From Desulfobacula sp. (GTDB lineage Bacteria > Desulfobacterota > Desulfobacteria > Desulfobacterales > Desulfobacteraceae), in assembly GCA_020048635.1 (NCBI GenBank), contig JAIFMF010000022.1, forward strand, positions 1 through 43,290: DNA of 43,290 nucleotides, in the 5' to 3' direction. The stretch's first letter is position 1. Each line of letters begins with the position of its first letter. Shown piece by piece: positions 16,673 to 24,578 of this stretch. A program made the position numbers and the translations under genes. Below the pieces are notes generated by a model. That model was given only the letters and a program-made list of their open reading frames with translations, was not told where the DNA came from and made no database searches.

Positions 16673-17163
16673 GATCTTTCTCCATCTTCTTTTTTGCTCA
16701 CCGTATGAATCAGATCAATAAACAGGGTGATGGATAAACTGACAAATCCAATTGCGACAAGATAAACAAAAGGGTAATAGACAATTTTCAGGGTTTCTGA
16801 AACTTCACCCGATGCTGCAATCCGGCTTCCCCATCGGAATAAGACAAAGCTGATGATAAGGAAAAAGGTAGTAGAAACGGCATACCCGATGAAATCAACC
16901 ACTTTTTTCAGCCACGCTGGATATCGATCGGTAATGATATCCACAATAATATGGCTTTTTCTCATTTGGGTATCTCCCAGGGCAAAGGCAGTTACAATCG
17001 CACCTAAAAATGCAACTATTTCATATGTTCCCCTGTAAGGCATGGATAAGACTCTCAGGCAGACATTGATTGACGCAAGGCTCATTAATGCAAGGACCGC
17101 AACCCCTCCTATGACAATAGGTAAATTATAAATGCCCTTGAGCATTTGTTTGATAATATGCAT
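16669..17163 (-). CDS. dctQ: TRAP transporter small permease subunit (DctQ family)
   Basis: This 164-residue protein has four predicted membrane helices (about residues 13-35, 44-64, 88-110 and 128-150). It shows the DctQ-type feature LGDTQMRKSHIIVDIITDRYP between helices 2 and 3. It is the small membrane subunit that partners DctM. It lies 68 bases after dctP, with a strong hairpin in the gap, and overlaps dctM by four bases. Confidence 0.9.
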   Translation of the reverse strand: MHIIKQMLKGIYNLPIVIGGVAVLALMSLASINVCLRVLSMPYRGTYEIVAFLGAIVTAFALGDTQMRKSHIIVDIITDRYPAWLKKVVDFIGYAVSTTFFLIISFVLFRWGSRIAASGEVSETLKIVYYPFVYLVAIGFVSLSITLFIDLIHTVSKKEDGERS

Positions 17164-17193
17164 TTTACCTCAATATTTTTTTTGATACACATT

Positions 17194-17214
17194 CCCCCCT
17201 CAAAAAGAGGGGGG
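17194..17214 (-). other. intercistronic hairpin between dctP and dctQ
   Basis: CCCCCCTC (17194-17201) and GAGGGGGG (17207-17214) form a perfect 8-bp GC-rich stem with a 5-base A/T loop, 17 bases after the dctP stop. There is no U-run after it. Similar structures after binding-protein genes elsewhere protect the upstream mRNA and give more binding protein than permease; that role here is inferred. Confidence 0.6.
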
Positions 17215-17231
17215 TAATGGTCGGTTACGGT

Positions 17232-18275
17232 TTATTTTGCAGGCACATCATGTTTTGCTTTCAGGGCCATCACATCTTTGATGATCTGATCGCCGGGCAG
17301 GCCTTGTTCGGTAACTCTTTTTACGTAAGCATCAATGATCGGCTTTAAAAGCTTGGGGATTTCTGCTGATTCAGCCGGTGGCAGGGTATGAATCTGCAAA
17401 TTGGCCTTTTCTTTTGACCAATCAATGGCTTCTTTTACATGGTTGTCCACGTAATCAGCCGTCCACTGGCTTTGTTCTTTGGAAAGGCCGTCAATGACTT
17501 TTTTTACATCGTCAGGAAGCGCATTATATTTATCAAGGTTCATCACAACACCAAAAGAAACCACAAATAAATTGGCCATGGTCACATTGGGAGTGTAAGC
17601 AGCGAAATTAAAATCTTTCAGGACTTCCATGGAAGATACATTTCCCTTGACGGTTCCTTTCTGAAGGGCTTCCGGTGTGTCGGATTGCGGCATGGCAATG
17701 GGAATACCGCCGAGATTTTTAACAATATCAGCCTGTGTTCCGCCAACTCTGAGTTCCATTCCTTTCAAGTCTGCTATTGATTTTACAGGTTTTATCGTCA
17801 TGAAATTTGCAGGAGGGCAGGTAAAAAGAGCAATGACTTTTACTTTTTCAAACTCTTTGGGTTTATATTTTTCAACAAGGTCATAAAGCGCCATACTAGC
17901 TGCTTTGGCACTTGAAAACCCTAAAGGAAGATCAATGGCTTCGGATACCGGGAATCGTCCAGGCTGATAGCTCATGGCAAAATTGCCGATATCGGCAGCT
18001 CCTGAAATGACACCGTCAAAAATATTTTTTGCAGGCAACAGAGTTCCACCGGGGAAAGTCTGGATATCCACTTTATTACCGGTTTTTCCCTTGACCTCTT
18101 TGGCCCATCTTTCCATCTGAACGCAGGGGAATGTGGATGCGGGCGGAAAATTTGCATAGGTCAGCTTGATCGGATCAGCAGAGAAAGCCAGCGATGGTAT
18201 CATCGGTAGCATCAGGATAGCGGCAACCAGAAGAACAGTAACTCCTTGAATTCTTACCTTAAAACTTCGTTTCAT
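17232..18275 (-). CDS. dctP: TRAP transporter substrate-binding protein (DctP family)
   Basis: This periplasmic solute receptor has 347 residues and a clear signal peptide ending at LAFSADP (about residue 33). The DctP core includes LTYANFPPASTFPCVQMERWAKEV, FPGGTLLPAKNIFDGVISGAADIG and LKGMELRVGGTQADIVKNLGG. The Arg of LRVGG is the usual carboxylate-binding residue, which suggests an organic acid substrate. It is the first gene of the P-Q-M operon, behind a promoter overlapped by repeated GTATACG motifs. Confidence 0.93.
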   Translation of the reverse strand: MKRSFKVRIQGVTVLLVAAILMLPMIPSLAFSADPIKLTYANFPPASTFPCVQMERWAKEVKGKTGNKVDIQTFPGGTLLPAKNIFDGVISGAADIGNFAMSYQPGRFPVSEAIDLPLGFSSAKAASMALYDLVEKYKPKEFEKVKVIALFTCPPANFMTIKPVKSIADLKGMELRVGGTQADIVKNLGGIPIAMPQSDTPEALQKGTVKGNVSSMEVLKDFNFAAYTPNVTMANLFVVSFGVVMNLDKYNALPDDVKKVIDGLSKEQSQWTADYVDNHVKEAIDWSKEKANLQIHTLPPAESAEIPKLLKPIIDAYVKRVTEQGLPGDQIIKDVMALKAKHDVPAK

Positions 18276-18326
18276 TTTTTTCTCCTTTTTTCAAATTAGG
18301 TCATTACCTATATGTACTGCCAACTC

Positions 18327-18362
18327 GTATACGGTATACGGTGTACAATTGCCCTGTGTCAA
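18327..18362 (-). promoter_or_regulatory. TRAP operon promoter with overlapping 7-bp repeat operator
   Basis: On the minus strand TTGACA (18362-18357) is followed at 17-18 bases by GTATAC/TATACC as the -10 region. On the plus strand the same DNA reads GTATACG-GTATACG-GTGTACA (18327-18347), three head-to-tail 7-bp units covering the -10 box. GTATAC-type half-sites are typical of FadR-subfamily GntR repressors, which often control TRAP transporters. No GntR gene is in the window. Confidence 0.6.
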
Positions 18363-18421
18363 GAATTATTTTTAAATGGGATTATCCTTTGTGTAATGGA
18401 TTTTTTACAACTGGACCAAAT

Positions 18422-18826
18422 CTAAAAAATCAGACGGTGCCGTGCTTTTTTCGGCATATGGGAGCAGACCGAGGCAAGAACAAAAGAGATCACAACCAGA
18501 AACTTTCCTGCTACCCCACCGTGAACCGCAACTCCTAATAAAATAAGTTTAACAATGGTACCGACACCGATCACCTCCCTGAAAAACTGCCTGTGCCGGA
18601 TGCATTCGGCAACCAGCAGTATTCCGCCGGTTACAGATGCAAGAATCAGATATGAGCCGGGCAGTTCCGCAGGAATCTCGAAAAGAAAGGATGAAAGGAA
18701 TACGGCAGCCCCCACCTGGTGTGCCGACCGTATCCCGATGGAAAGAATCAAAACCCAATAAGGACGGTCTCCTTTTCTGCCCATCTTTATTTCATCGGAT
18801 TTTTTTGAATTCATCAGATCATCCAT
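18422..18826 (-). CDS. small integral membrane protein of unknown function
   Basis: This 134-residue protein has a charged N-terminus (about 22 residues) and four predicted membrane helices: around residues 24-46, 54-72, 84-102 and 105-122. I recognise no family. Residues that could matter include HQVGAAVF in helix 1, a Glu/Cys/His cluster (AECIRHRQFFREVIG) in the loop between helices 2 and 3, and the C-terminal HMPKKARHR. The ATG follows the stop of the flavin reductase-like gene by one base, so the two are almost certainly co-translated; a redox-linked membrane role is possible but unproven. Confidence 0.7.
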   Translation of the reverse strand: MDDLMNSKKSDEIKMGRKGDRPYWVLILSIGIRSAHQVGAAVFLSSFLFEIPAELPGSYLILASVTGGILLVAECIRHRQFFREVIGVGTIVKLILLGVAVHGGVAGKFLVVISFVLASVCSHMPKKARHRLIF

Positions 18827-18827
18827 T

Positions 18828-19397
18828 TTATTTTTTCTTCAACGCTTTTCCAGCATTCCAGGCACCTGCCACGGGTTCGCCAAGTGACCAGTATTTTATG
18901 GAACTCATGTCAAACAAAAGGGGGTTTACCTTGGAGATATCGATTTTATTATTGGCAAGGACATCTTCTTCCGCATAGGTGGCCGTAATTTCTCCGATAA
19001 ACACATCATGGGTTTCAAAATCAATGGTTTTTGCCAGTTTGCAGATCATGGTGATGGGACATCGTTTCAGCATGGGAGCGGCTTCATAACCATCAGCGCA
19101 GAATGTTTCCAGAACCGAGGACTTATCCGTGTTCTTTCCGGTCATGATGCCGAAATAATCGGTTTCCACCACAAGATCTCGCGACGGGATATTCACGCTG
19201 AACATCTTGTTTTCAATGATTCCCTGGTTGGAATAATGGGATTTTGATACCCCGAAGGACAGATACTGGGGATCGCCGTGGTTCATGATACCCACATGGG
19301 CTATGGTGATAAAATTCGGCCGTCCGTTGATGGTGGTGCCAAGAATGGTGGTGAGTGACGGGTAAAGCGCGTTGGTTCTGCCGATTTGTTTTTTCAT
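18828..19397 (-). CDS. flavin reductase-like / FMN-binding split-barrel protein
   Basis: This 189-residue cytoplasmic protein matches the flavin reductase-like family that binds FMN in a split barrel: an early YPSLTTILGTTINGRPNFITIAHVGIMNHGDPQYLSFGVSK block, then NKMFSVNIPS, and a typical HDVFIGEITATYA stretch. Members reduce FMN with NAD(P)H or serve as flavoproteins in anaerobes. An AGGAGGAGAAC ribosome binding site precedes the ATG at 19397. It is followed directly by the membrane protein gene. Electron donor and target are unknown. Confidence 0.82.
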   Translation of the reverse strand: MKKQIGRTNALYPSLTTILGTTINGRPNFITIAHVGIMNHGDPQYLSFGVSKSHYSNQGIIENKMFSVNIPSRDLVVETDYFGIMTGKNTDKSSVLETFCADGYEAAPMLKRCPITMICKLAKTIDFETHDVFIGEITATYAEEDVLANNKIDISKVNPLLFDMSSIKYWSLGEPVAGAWNAGKALKKK

Positions 19398-19434
19398 GAC
19401 GTTCTCCTCCTGTTGATGGATTAAGAATTATTTT

Positions 19435-20538
19435 TCATCCTGCAAAAAACCGTTTCATAAAATCAAGATAGATCTCTGCTGCAGTTTGAACCTCCCTGAA
19501 CGAAACCGATTCATCCTGGGTGTGAGCTTTTTCAAGGTGTCCAGGCCCCAGAAGGATGGGTCTAACACCGGAAGCAAACATCTGGTTGGCATCAGAATGG
19601 CTTCGGAAAGCATCGGTTTTCCAGGGAAGATTATGATGGGAAAACGCTGCCATGAGGCAGTCCGAGGCCGGACCCTTTTCCGGCAGTTCATACCCGGCAT
19701 CAATGGTCTCTGTTCGGAAAACAACTTCGATTCCGTTGCTTGATTTGCTTCTCAAGGTCACGATGTCTTCCAGTTCAGTGATGATTTCTCCGGGAATGGC
19801 GCCGGGCGGCAGATGGATATCAATCCAGGCTTCTGAATATTCAGGAACGGCAAATCCTGCGGACGGGGTATACAGATCCCGGATATTATAAATCAACTCA
19901 GGATGGGTGTGCTCAAAAAAATGGGTCACCTTGATCAGTCTTCCCAGAAGTGTTTCCACGGCATTCTCGCGGCGTCCGGCCATGGCGGCGTGAAGCCTTT
20001 TCCCATGGGCCCGGATCATGGTTTCAATATATCCGTAGATCTTGAAACAAGGCAGAAGTCCTGTGGGTTCCCCGATAATTGCCCTTGGGAACCGGTAGTC
20101 TTTCATGAGCCGGGCTGCGCCGTCACCGGTTTCCTCCTCGCCCACCACAAGACACAAGGCAATGGGCGGTGTCCTGGAACCCTGATCGATAAAGGCCATA
20201 TAGGCTTCTATCATGGCAGCACATCCGCCCTTCATGTCTGCTGCGCCAAGCCCCTGGATATCGTCCTCCTCCTTCTCCACGGCTGCATAGTGTTCAAGAT
20301 CATAGGCCGTGACTGTGTCCAGATGGCCCACCAGGGCCAGTTCAATATCCCCGTTCTCCGGGGCCAGGATGAGATTATACCGGTTATCGTCCACGGGCTG
20401 AACCTGAACATCAAATCCCCTGCGTTTCAGATATCCTTTCAGATACTGAAGCAGGGCCTCCTCTTTTCCAGATGGGCTGTAGATGTCGATCATCCGGAGA
20501 AGTAACTTTTTTAGGCGAAGGGGGTCAATCAGGGTCAT
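19435..20538 (-). CDS. M20-family metallopeptidase / N-acyl-amino acid deacylase (ArgE/DapE-like)
   Basis: This 367-residue protein has the dinuclear zinc site of M20A enzymes: GHLDTV, GLGAADMKGG, the catalytic GEEETGDG, GEPTG and the C-terminal GPGHLEKAHTQDE. Related enzymes include acetylornithine deacetylase, succinyl-diaminopimelate desuccinylase and acetyl-lysine deacetylase (LysK); I cannot choose between them. The dimerisation (lid) domain lies at about residues 170-290. Its ATG overlaps the stop of a GNAT acetyltransferase gene by four bases, suggesting that one enzyme removes, or the pair transiently uses, an N-acyl group. Confidence 0.85.
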   Translation of the reverse strand: MTLIDPLRLKKLLLRMIDIYSPSGKEEALLQYLKGYLKRRGFDVQVQPVDDNRYNLILAPENGDIELALVGHLDTVTAYDLEHYAAVEKEEDDIQGLGAADMKGGCAAMIEAYMAFIDQGSRTPPIALCLVVGEEETGDGAARLMKDYRFPRAIIGEPTGLLPCFKIYGYIETMIRAHGKRLHAAMAGRRENAVETLLGRLIKVTHFFEHTHPELIYNIRDLYTPSAGFAVPEYSEAWIDIHLPPGAIPGEIITELEDIVTLRSKSSNGIEVVFRTETIDAGYELPEKGPASDCLMAAFSHHNLPWKTDAFRSHSDANQMFASGVRPILLGPGHLEKAHTQDESVSFREVQTAAEIYLDFMKRFFAG

Positions 20539-21134
20539 ACTTTTTTCTTTACCTTCCTGGTGGGTCCCGATTCAATGGTATCTGGGCCGTATAGCCCGGC
20601 CCGTCCGCCGTTGCCGGTCGCCTTTTTTTTCATGCGATGAAGGTCTGCATCCAGATTCATGGTCATATACACATGGGGCATGGGAACCCCAAACCCCATT
20701 TTGTTGAAAAACCGGATGGCCTGCTTGTTTTCCGCAGAGGTATCTACCATGAGCATCCGGCCGCCAGCTTTGAGTATAATATCCTTGAAGCGGTTGAACA
20801 GTTTTTCCGCCACCTTCCCGCGCTGGTATTCCCGGCAGACGCCGAGCCAGATGAGATACCCGTATTTCCAGGCAGAATGATTTTTGGTAATGGTGGTGCC
20901 CAAGGCAAACCCGACAAGGGTATCTTCGTCCTCGGCCACGAGACAGAATTCTGTATCGCTGTTAAAAAGGGTGGTCACTTCAAAGGGGTCCCAGGTCCGG
21001 TACATGGTGGGTGTTTCATCGGCCTTGAACAAGATCTCGCCCAGATGAAACACCGGGGCAATGTCATCAATTTCCATTTCCCGTATCCGGATCGGCGACC
21101 GCCGGGTTACGGGTGATATGCTGCTGCGCGTCAT
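20535..21134 (-). CDS. GNAT-family N-acetyltransferase
   Basis: This 199-residue protein begins RIREMEIDDIAPVFHLGEILF and has the GNAT core: central strand LIWLGVCREYQRGKVAEKLFNRF, where the acetyl-CoA pyrophosphate loop REYQRGKVAEKL replaces the usual Q/RxxGxG/A with a slightly divergent QRGKVA, then NKQAIRFFNKMGF. The C-terminus is a basic tail (PTRKVKKKV). AAGGATTT precedes the ATG at 21134. It is coupled by ATGA to the M20 gene downstream. The substrate is unknown; an amino acid or peptide amine is likely given the partner. Confidence 0.85.
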   Translation of the reverse strand: MTRSSISPVTRRSPIRIREMEIDDIAPVFHLGEILFKADETPTMYRTWDPFEVTTLFNSDTEFCLVAEDEDTLVGFALGTTITKNHSAWKYGYLIWLGVCREYQRGKVAEKLFNRFKDIILKAGGRMLMVDTSAENKQAIRFFNKMGFGVPMPHVYMTMNLDADLHRMKKKATGNGGRAGLYGPDTIESGPTRKVKKKV

Positions 21135-21301
21135 AAATCCTTGTAAAGAAAAACCCCTTTGATGTCAAGGCATGTTTCCCTTAAGCGTTCATCATCCTCT
21201 CATTTTCAGGTAAAATAAACTCTGTCGACCTTGTATTTGAGTTTTGAATGGTCATATTAGAATGCCGTGACAAAAGGTTTCAAAGGGGGTTTTAAAAAAG
21301 G

Positions 21302-22882
21302 ATGAAAATGCGACTGACCCAAACAAAATTAATCCTTGGCACATCGATTTTTTTTGTGCTTTTTGATAATTCTGCTTTTTTTCAGCATGTCATCCAGGTT
21401 TACCCCGTCACCTTGAAAAATATCGGATTCCTGGCATCTCTGGCCGTGGGGCTCACCTCATTAATAATGCTTCTTTTAACCCTCGTCAGTTCAAAATACA
21501 CAACAAAGCCGGTTCTGATCCTTCTCCTGATGCTGTCATCGTTGGCCGCATATTTCATGAATCATTATAATGTGGTCATCGACGATACCATGATTCACAA
21601 CATGCTGAAGACAAATGTGAATGAAACTTTGGATCTTTTGAGCCCTCAACTGCTGTATTATTGTTTTTTTCTGGGCGTGTTACCGGCCTTTCTGGTTTTC
21701 ATAATCAAACTTGAGCCCACACCCTGGAAAAAGGCAGGCCTGATAAAAACAAGGGATTGCCTGATTTCCATCCTGGTCATTATTGTGATGCTTCTTTCGT
21801 TCAGCAGGTTCTACACTTCTTTTTTCCGGGAGCATAAGCCTTTACGCTATTATACCAACCCCAGTTATTATATCTATTCAGCCGGTAAATATTTGAACAA
21901 AACCTTCAGCAGCAGCAGTGTCACCATCCGTTCGATTGGTGAAGATGCTAAAAAATCAGCAACCGATACCGAAAGAAAACTGGTCATCCTTGTGGTTGGT
22001 GAGGCCGTCAGAGCGGACCGGTTGTCCCTGAACGGATATTCAAGAGAAACCACCCCCCTCCTACAAAAAGAAAACGTCATCTCCTTTACCAATATGTATT
22101 CCTGCGCCACAACAACGGCTCTTTCCGTTCCCTGCATGTTCTCCATTCTGCCCCGGGCCGAATACAGCGAGGCCAAAGGGGAGGCTGTTGAAAATCTTCT
22201 GGACGTGCTGGGTCATGCCGATGTTCATCTTCTGTGGCGGGATAACAATTCAGACTCAAGGGATACAGCCCGTAAAGTCCCCTACCAGGATTACACCAAT
22301 CCGGAAGTGAATACGGTCTGTGAAGGGGAATGCCGGGATGAAGGAATGCTGGTGGGCTTGCAGGAATTTATCGACGAAAAGCAGAAAGGCGATATTCTGA
22401 TTGTTCTGCACCAGATGGGCAACCACGGCCCTGCCTATTATAAACGGTATCCGGCTGAGTTTGAAAAATTCACGCCGGTCTGCAGGACCAATCAATTTGA
22501 TGAATGCACAAAAGAAGAAATCGGCAATGCCTATGACAATGCCACCTTATACACAGATTATTTCCTGACCCAGGTCATCGGCCTGCTCAAAAAAAATTCA
22601 ACCGGATTTGAAACCGCCATGCTGTACATGGGGGACCACGGAGAATCTTTGGGAGAATATAATATTTACCTGCATGGCCTTCCCTATGCCATGGCACCGG
22701 ATTCCCAGAAACATATTGCAGCTCTTTTCTGGTTTGACAACAGGTTTAAGATAGACCGGCAGTCTATTAAGGGCAAATCTTCAAAACCCTTTTCCCATGA
22801 CAACCTCTTTCATACCGTTCTCGGATTGATGAAGGTGGAAACATCGATCTATGATAAAGGCATGGACATCCTTGCAAAATAG
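21302..22882 (+). CDS. eptA: lipid A phosphoethanolamine transferase (EptA/MCR family)
   Basis: This inner-membrane enzyme has five N-terminal transmembrane helices (to about residue 170) and a periplasmic alkaline-phosphatase-like domain. Catalytic features are the metal-site Glu in VVGEAVRADRLSLNGYSRETTP, the nucleophile Thr272 in TTALSVPCMFS, QMGNHGPAYYKRYP, and MGDHGESLGEYNIYLHG. It transfers phosphoethanolamine from phosphatidylethanolamine to lipid A phosphates, lowering affinity for cationic peptides. The 526-residue length is normal. ATG codons at 21302 and 21308 are both possible; the AAGG site fits 21308 better. Its TAG abuts a downstream ATG, and a spermidine synthase-like gene follows. 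Confidence 0.9.
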   Translation: MKMRLTQTKLILGTSIFFVLFDNSAFFQHVIQVYPVTLKNIGFLASLAVGLTSLIMLLLTLVSSKYTTKPVLILLLMLSSLAAYFMNHYNVVIDDTMIHNMLKTNVNETLDLLSPQLLYYCFFLGVLPAFLVFIIKLEPTPWKKAGLIKTRDCLISILVIIVMLLSFSRFYTSFFREHKPLRYYTNPSYYIYSAGKYLNKTFSSSSVTIRSIGEDAKKSATDTERKLVILVVGEAVRADRLSLNGYSRETTPLLQKENVISFTNMYSCATTTALSVPCMFSILPRAEYSEAKGEAVENLLDVLGHADVHLLWRDNNSDSRDTARKVPYQDYTNPEVNTVCEGECRDEGMLVGLQEFIDEKQKGDILIVLHQMGNHGPAYYKRYPAEFEKFTPVCRTNQFDECTKEEIGNAYDNATLYTDYFLTQVIGLLKKNSTGFETAMLYMGDHGESLGEYNIYLHGLPYAMAPDSQKHIAALFWFDNRFKIDRQSIKGKSSKPFSHDNLFHTVLGLMKVETSIYDKGMDILAK

Positions 22883-22939
22883 ATGCTCACACGCCGCAAT
22901 TTCCATTTCCTCATGGACTTTTACCGGTTCAAGGTTCAA

Positions 22940-23686
22940 ATGATTGCCTGGGAAAAAATCGACCGGGTAAACATCCCGGGGCAGGAACAAGAGATAACGC
23001 TTCAAAAACGCGGGGAAGAGTTTTCCATCCGCACTGCCGGGGTGGAACTGATGAACAGCCGGGCTCACGGGTCTGAAGAAGAGCTGGCAAGACTGACCTG
23101 CATCCGTTTAACCCACAGAGCCGCCTTAAGAATTCTAATCGGCGGGCTCGGCATGGGATTTACCCTGGCGTCAGCGCTGAAACACACTGCAAAAGATTCG
23201 AAGATCATTGTATCCGAGCTCATCCCTGCCGTGATCCTCTGGAATCGGGAATATCTGGGACATTTATCCGGGATGCCGCTGGATGATCCCAGGGTTCAGG
23301 TGAAACAGGAGGACGTGGCAAAAACCATCAGGAATAAAAAATTATGCTGGGATGCCATTCTTCTGGATGTTGACAATGGCCCGGAAGGCCTCACTCAGAA
23401 AGAAAACAATAGCCTTTACAGCAGTTCCGGTCTAAAAGCCGCATTTTGGGCTCTTCGCCCTGGCGGGATTCTGTCGGTCTGGTCTGCCGGGGAGAATGAA
23501 GCCTTTACCCTCAGTCTCAGGCAATGTGGATTTCATACGGAAAAAAAGACCGTTCGCGCCCGCAATTCTCAAAAAGGGGGCATGCATACCCTGTGGTTTG
23601 CCCAAAAGCCTAAAAGTGCTCTTTCTCCTCAGTCTTTTCAGGAGAGCTTACCCTTCAACAAATCCGCCAGACCCGCAAAGGCCTGA
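22940..23686 (+). CDS. spermidine synthase-like methyltransferase-fold protein
   Basis: The protein has the Rossmann fold of polyamine synthases: ILIGGLGMGFTLASAL (the GGxGxG motif), IIVSELIPAVILWN with the acidic ribose-binding residue, and DAILLDVDNGPEGLT, then LRPGGILSVWSAG. Annotation pipelines call these spermidine synthases, but catalytic residues for putrescine are not obvious and the real substrate is unknown. I chose ATG 22940 (248 residues), preceded by AAGG, because family members begin near MIAWEKIDRVNIPG; an in-frame ATG at 22883, immediately after the eptA stop, would add 19 residues. The 3' end overlaps the convergent HNH gene by 49 bases. Confidence 0.8.
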   Translation: MIAWEKIDRVNIPGQEQEITLQKRGEEFSIRTAGVELMNSRAHGSEEELARLTCIRLTHRAALRILIGGLGMGFTLASALKHTAKDSKIIVSELIPAVILWNREYLGHLSGMPLDDPRVQVKQEDVAKTIRNKKLCWDAILLDVDNGPEGLTQKENNSLYSSSGLKAAFWALRPGGILSVWSAGENEAFTLSLRQCGFHTEKKTVRARNSQKGGMHTLWFAQKPKSALSPQSFQESLPFNKSARPAKA

Positions 23687-24012
23687 ACCCCTGAACCCTT
23701 TTTCCCCGGCCGTCCGGGTGAATCCTGATCATAGGCATCTGCCACCTGGTCACGGGAATGTTCATTATCATGGCAATAAATGCATAAAAGTTCCCAGTTG
23801 CTTCCATCCGGCGGATTGTAGTCATGGTTGTGATCCCGATGGTGCACGGTGAGTTCACGCAGCCGCTTGCCGTCAAACTCACGTCCGCAATGGCCGCAGA
23901 CCCAGGGAAAAAGCTTTAACGCCCGTTCCCGATAGGTGTTTTCACGCTCTTTCTGAGCGCGCAGGGCCTCATCAAGGTTTGTTTTATTCTTTTGATTATT
24001 TTTTACAGACAT
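23638..24012 (-). CDS. YajD-type HNH nuclease family protein
   Basis: This 124-residue protein carries an HNH fold with two zinc-binding pairs: CGHCGREFDG near residue 39 and LCIYCHDNEHS near residue 76. Between them are the catalytic-type TVHHRDHNHDYNPPDGSNWELLC residues (His-His, Asn). This matches the small stand-alone YajD family; the biological target is unknown and it is not linked here to a phage or restriction system. An AAGGAG ribosome binding site lies 9 bases before the ATG at 24012. Its last 49 bases overlap the convergent spermidine synthase-like gene. Confidence 0.85.
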   Translation of the reverse strand: MSVKNNQKNKTNLDEALRAQKERENTYRERALKLFPWVCGHCGREFDGKRLRELTVHHRDHNHDYNPPDGSNWELLCIYCHDNEHSRDQVADAYDQDSPGRPGKKGSGVQAFAGLADLLKGKLS

Positions 24013-24521
24013 ATGGAATTGCTCCTTTTGGGTTCCTTTCTTTTATGCTGAACATCAAATTACTGACCGAACTGAAATTCAAAAAGGGCCATAGACAATG
24101 AGCTAAAGGCGGATGGCAATAATATGCCGGGGAGATTCCCGGATGTTTTATAATCGAGCTCATGGCTCATTTTGTCCATCAGATACTCCTTAGCCCCTTG
24201 CTTGTAGCCTCATTCATTGTTTGATTTTTCACACGTCTCTCATTATAAAAGGTTGGCGAATAAGCCTGATCCGATTATCAGGAGAGCACTCGTGAAGAAT
24301 TCCTTTATAGATCAGTTTTCTGAAAATATCAAATTTGATTACACCCGTTTTGACCGGGCCATCATCTGCGAATATATTCTGAGATTATTTTCATCGGTGG
24401 CCCTCAGAAGGCGGAGGGTTTAATGGTGCCAAATTGAGATTTGTTGAAAGGATTGATGCCGAAAAATTCAGCGGTCTTTGTCGGAAGCCATTGCCTTTTT
24501 GTGTAAAGACACAAAGAGCCT
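24013..24521. other. gene-poor stretch between the HNH gene and the tRNA gene
   Basis: Apart from the fragment at 24292-24423 no supportable gene lies here. There is a small hairpin CCGGG-GAGATT-CCCGG (about 24129-24144) and an imperfect inverted repeat around GAGCTCATGGCTC near 24162. After the fragment, another short open stretch (about 24425-24520, with AEKFSGLCRKPLPFCVK) precedes the tRNA terminator. The look is that of decayed coding DNA. Confidence 0.4.
24292..24423 (+). pseudogene. short coding fragment, possible remnant of a mobile-element protein
   Basis: A GTG at 24292 with AGGAG about 8 bases upstream opens a 43-codon frame, MKNSFIDQFSENIKFDYT followed by RFDRAIICEYILRLFS. From memory this resembles the first 35 residues of widespread, multi-copy roughly 500-residue proteins that begin with a FDR(x)(V/I) motif and travel with mobile elements. 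After that the frame turns into an arginine-rich tail and stops. The open frame can be read back to a TTG at 24217. It sits about 155 bases from the 3' end of a tRNA gene. It could equally be non-coding; no decisive evidence. Confidence 0.3.
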
Positions 24522-24565
24522 AAAACAAAAAAGCCGGTAGTCATGGAAACACCATGAATACCGGC
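24522..24565 (-). terminator. terminator of the tRNA-Met gene
   Basis: GCCGGTA-G-TCATGG (24533-24546) pairs with CCATGA-A-TACCGGC (24552-24565), a 13-bp stem with one mismatch and a 5-base loop. On the minus strand it is followed by TTTTTTGTTTT. It lies 13 bases after the tRNA 3' end. Confidence 0.85.
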
Positions 24566-24578
24566 CGTTATAACATGT

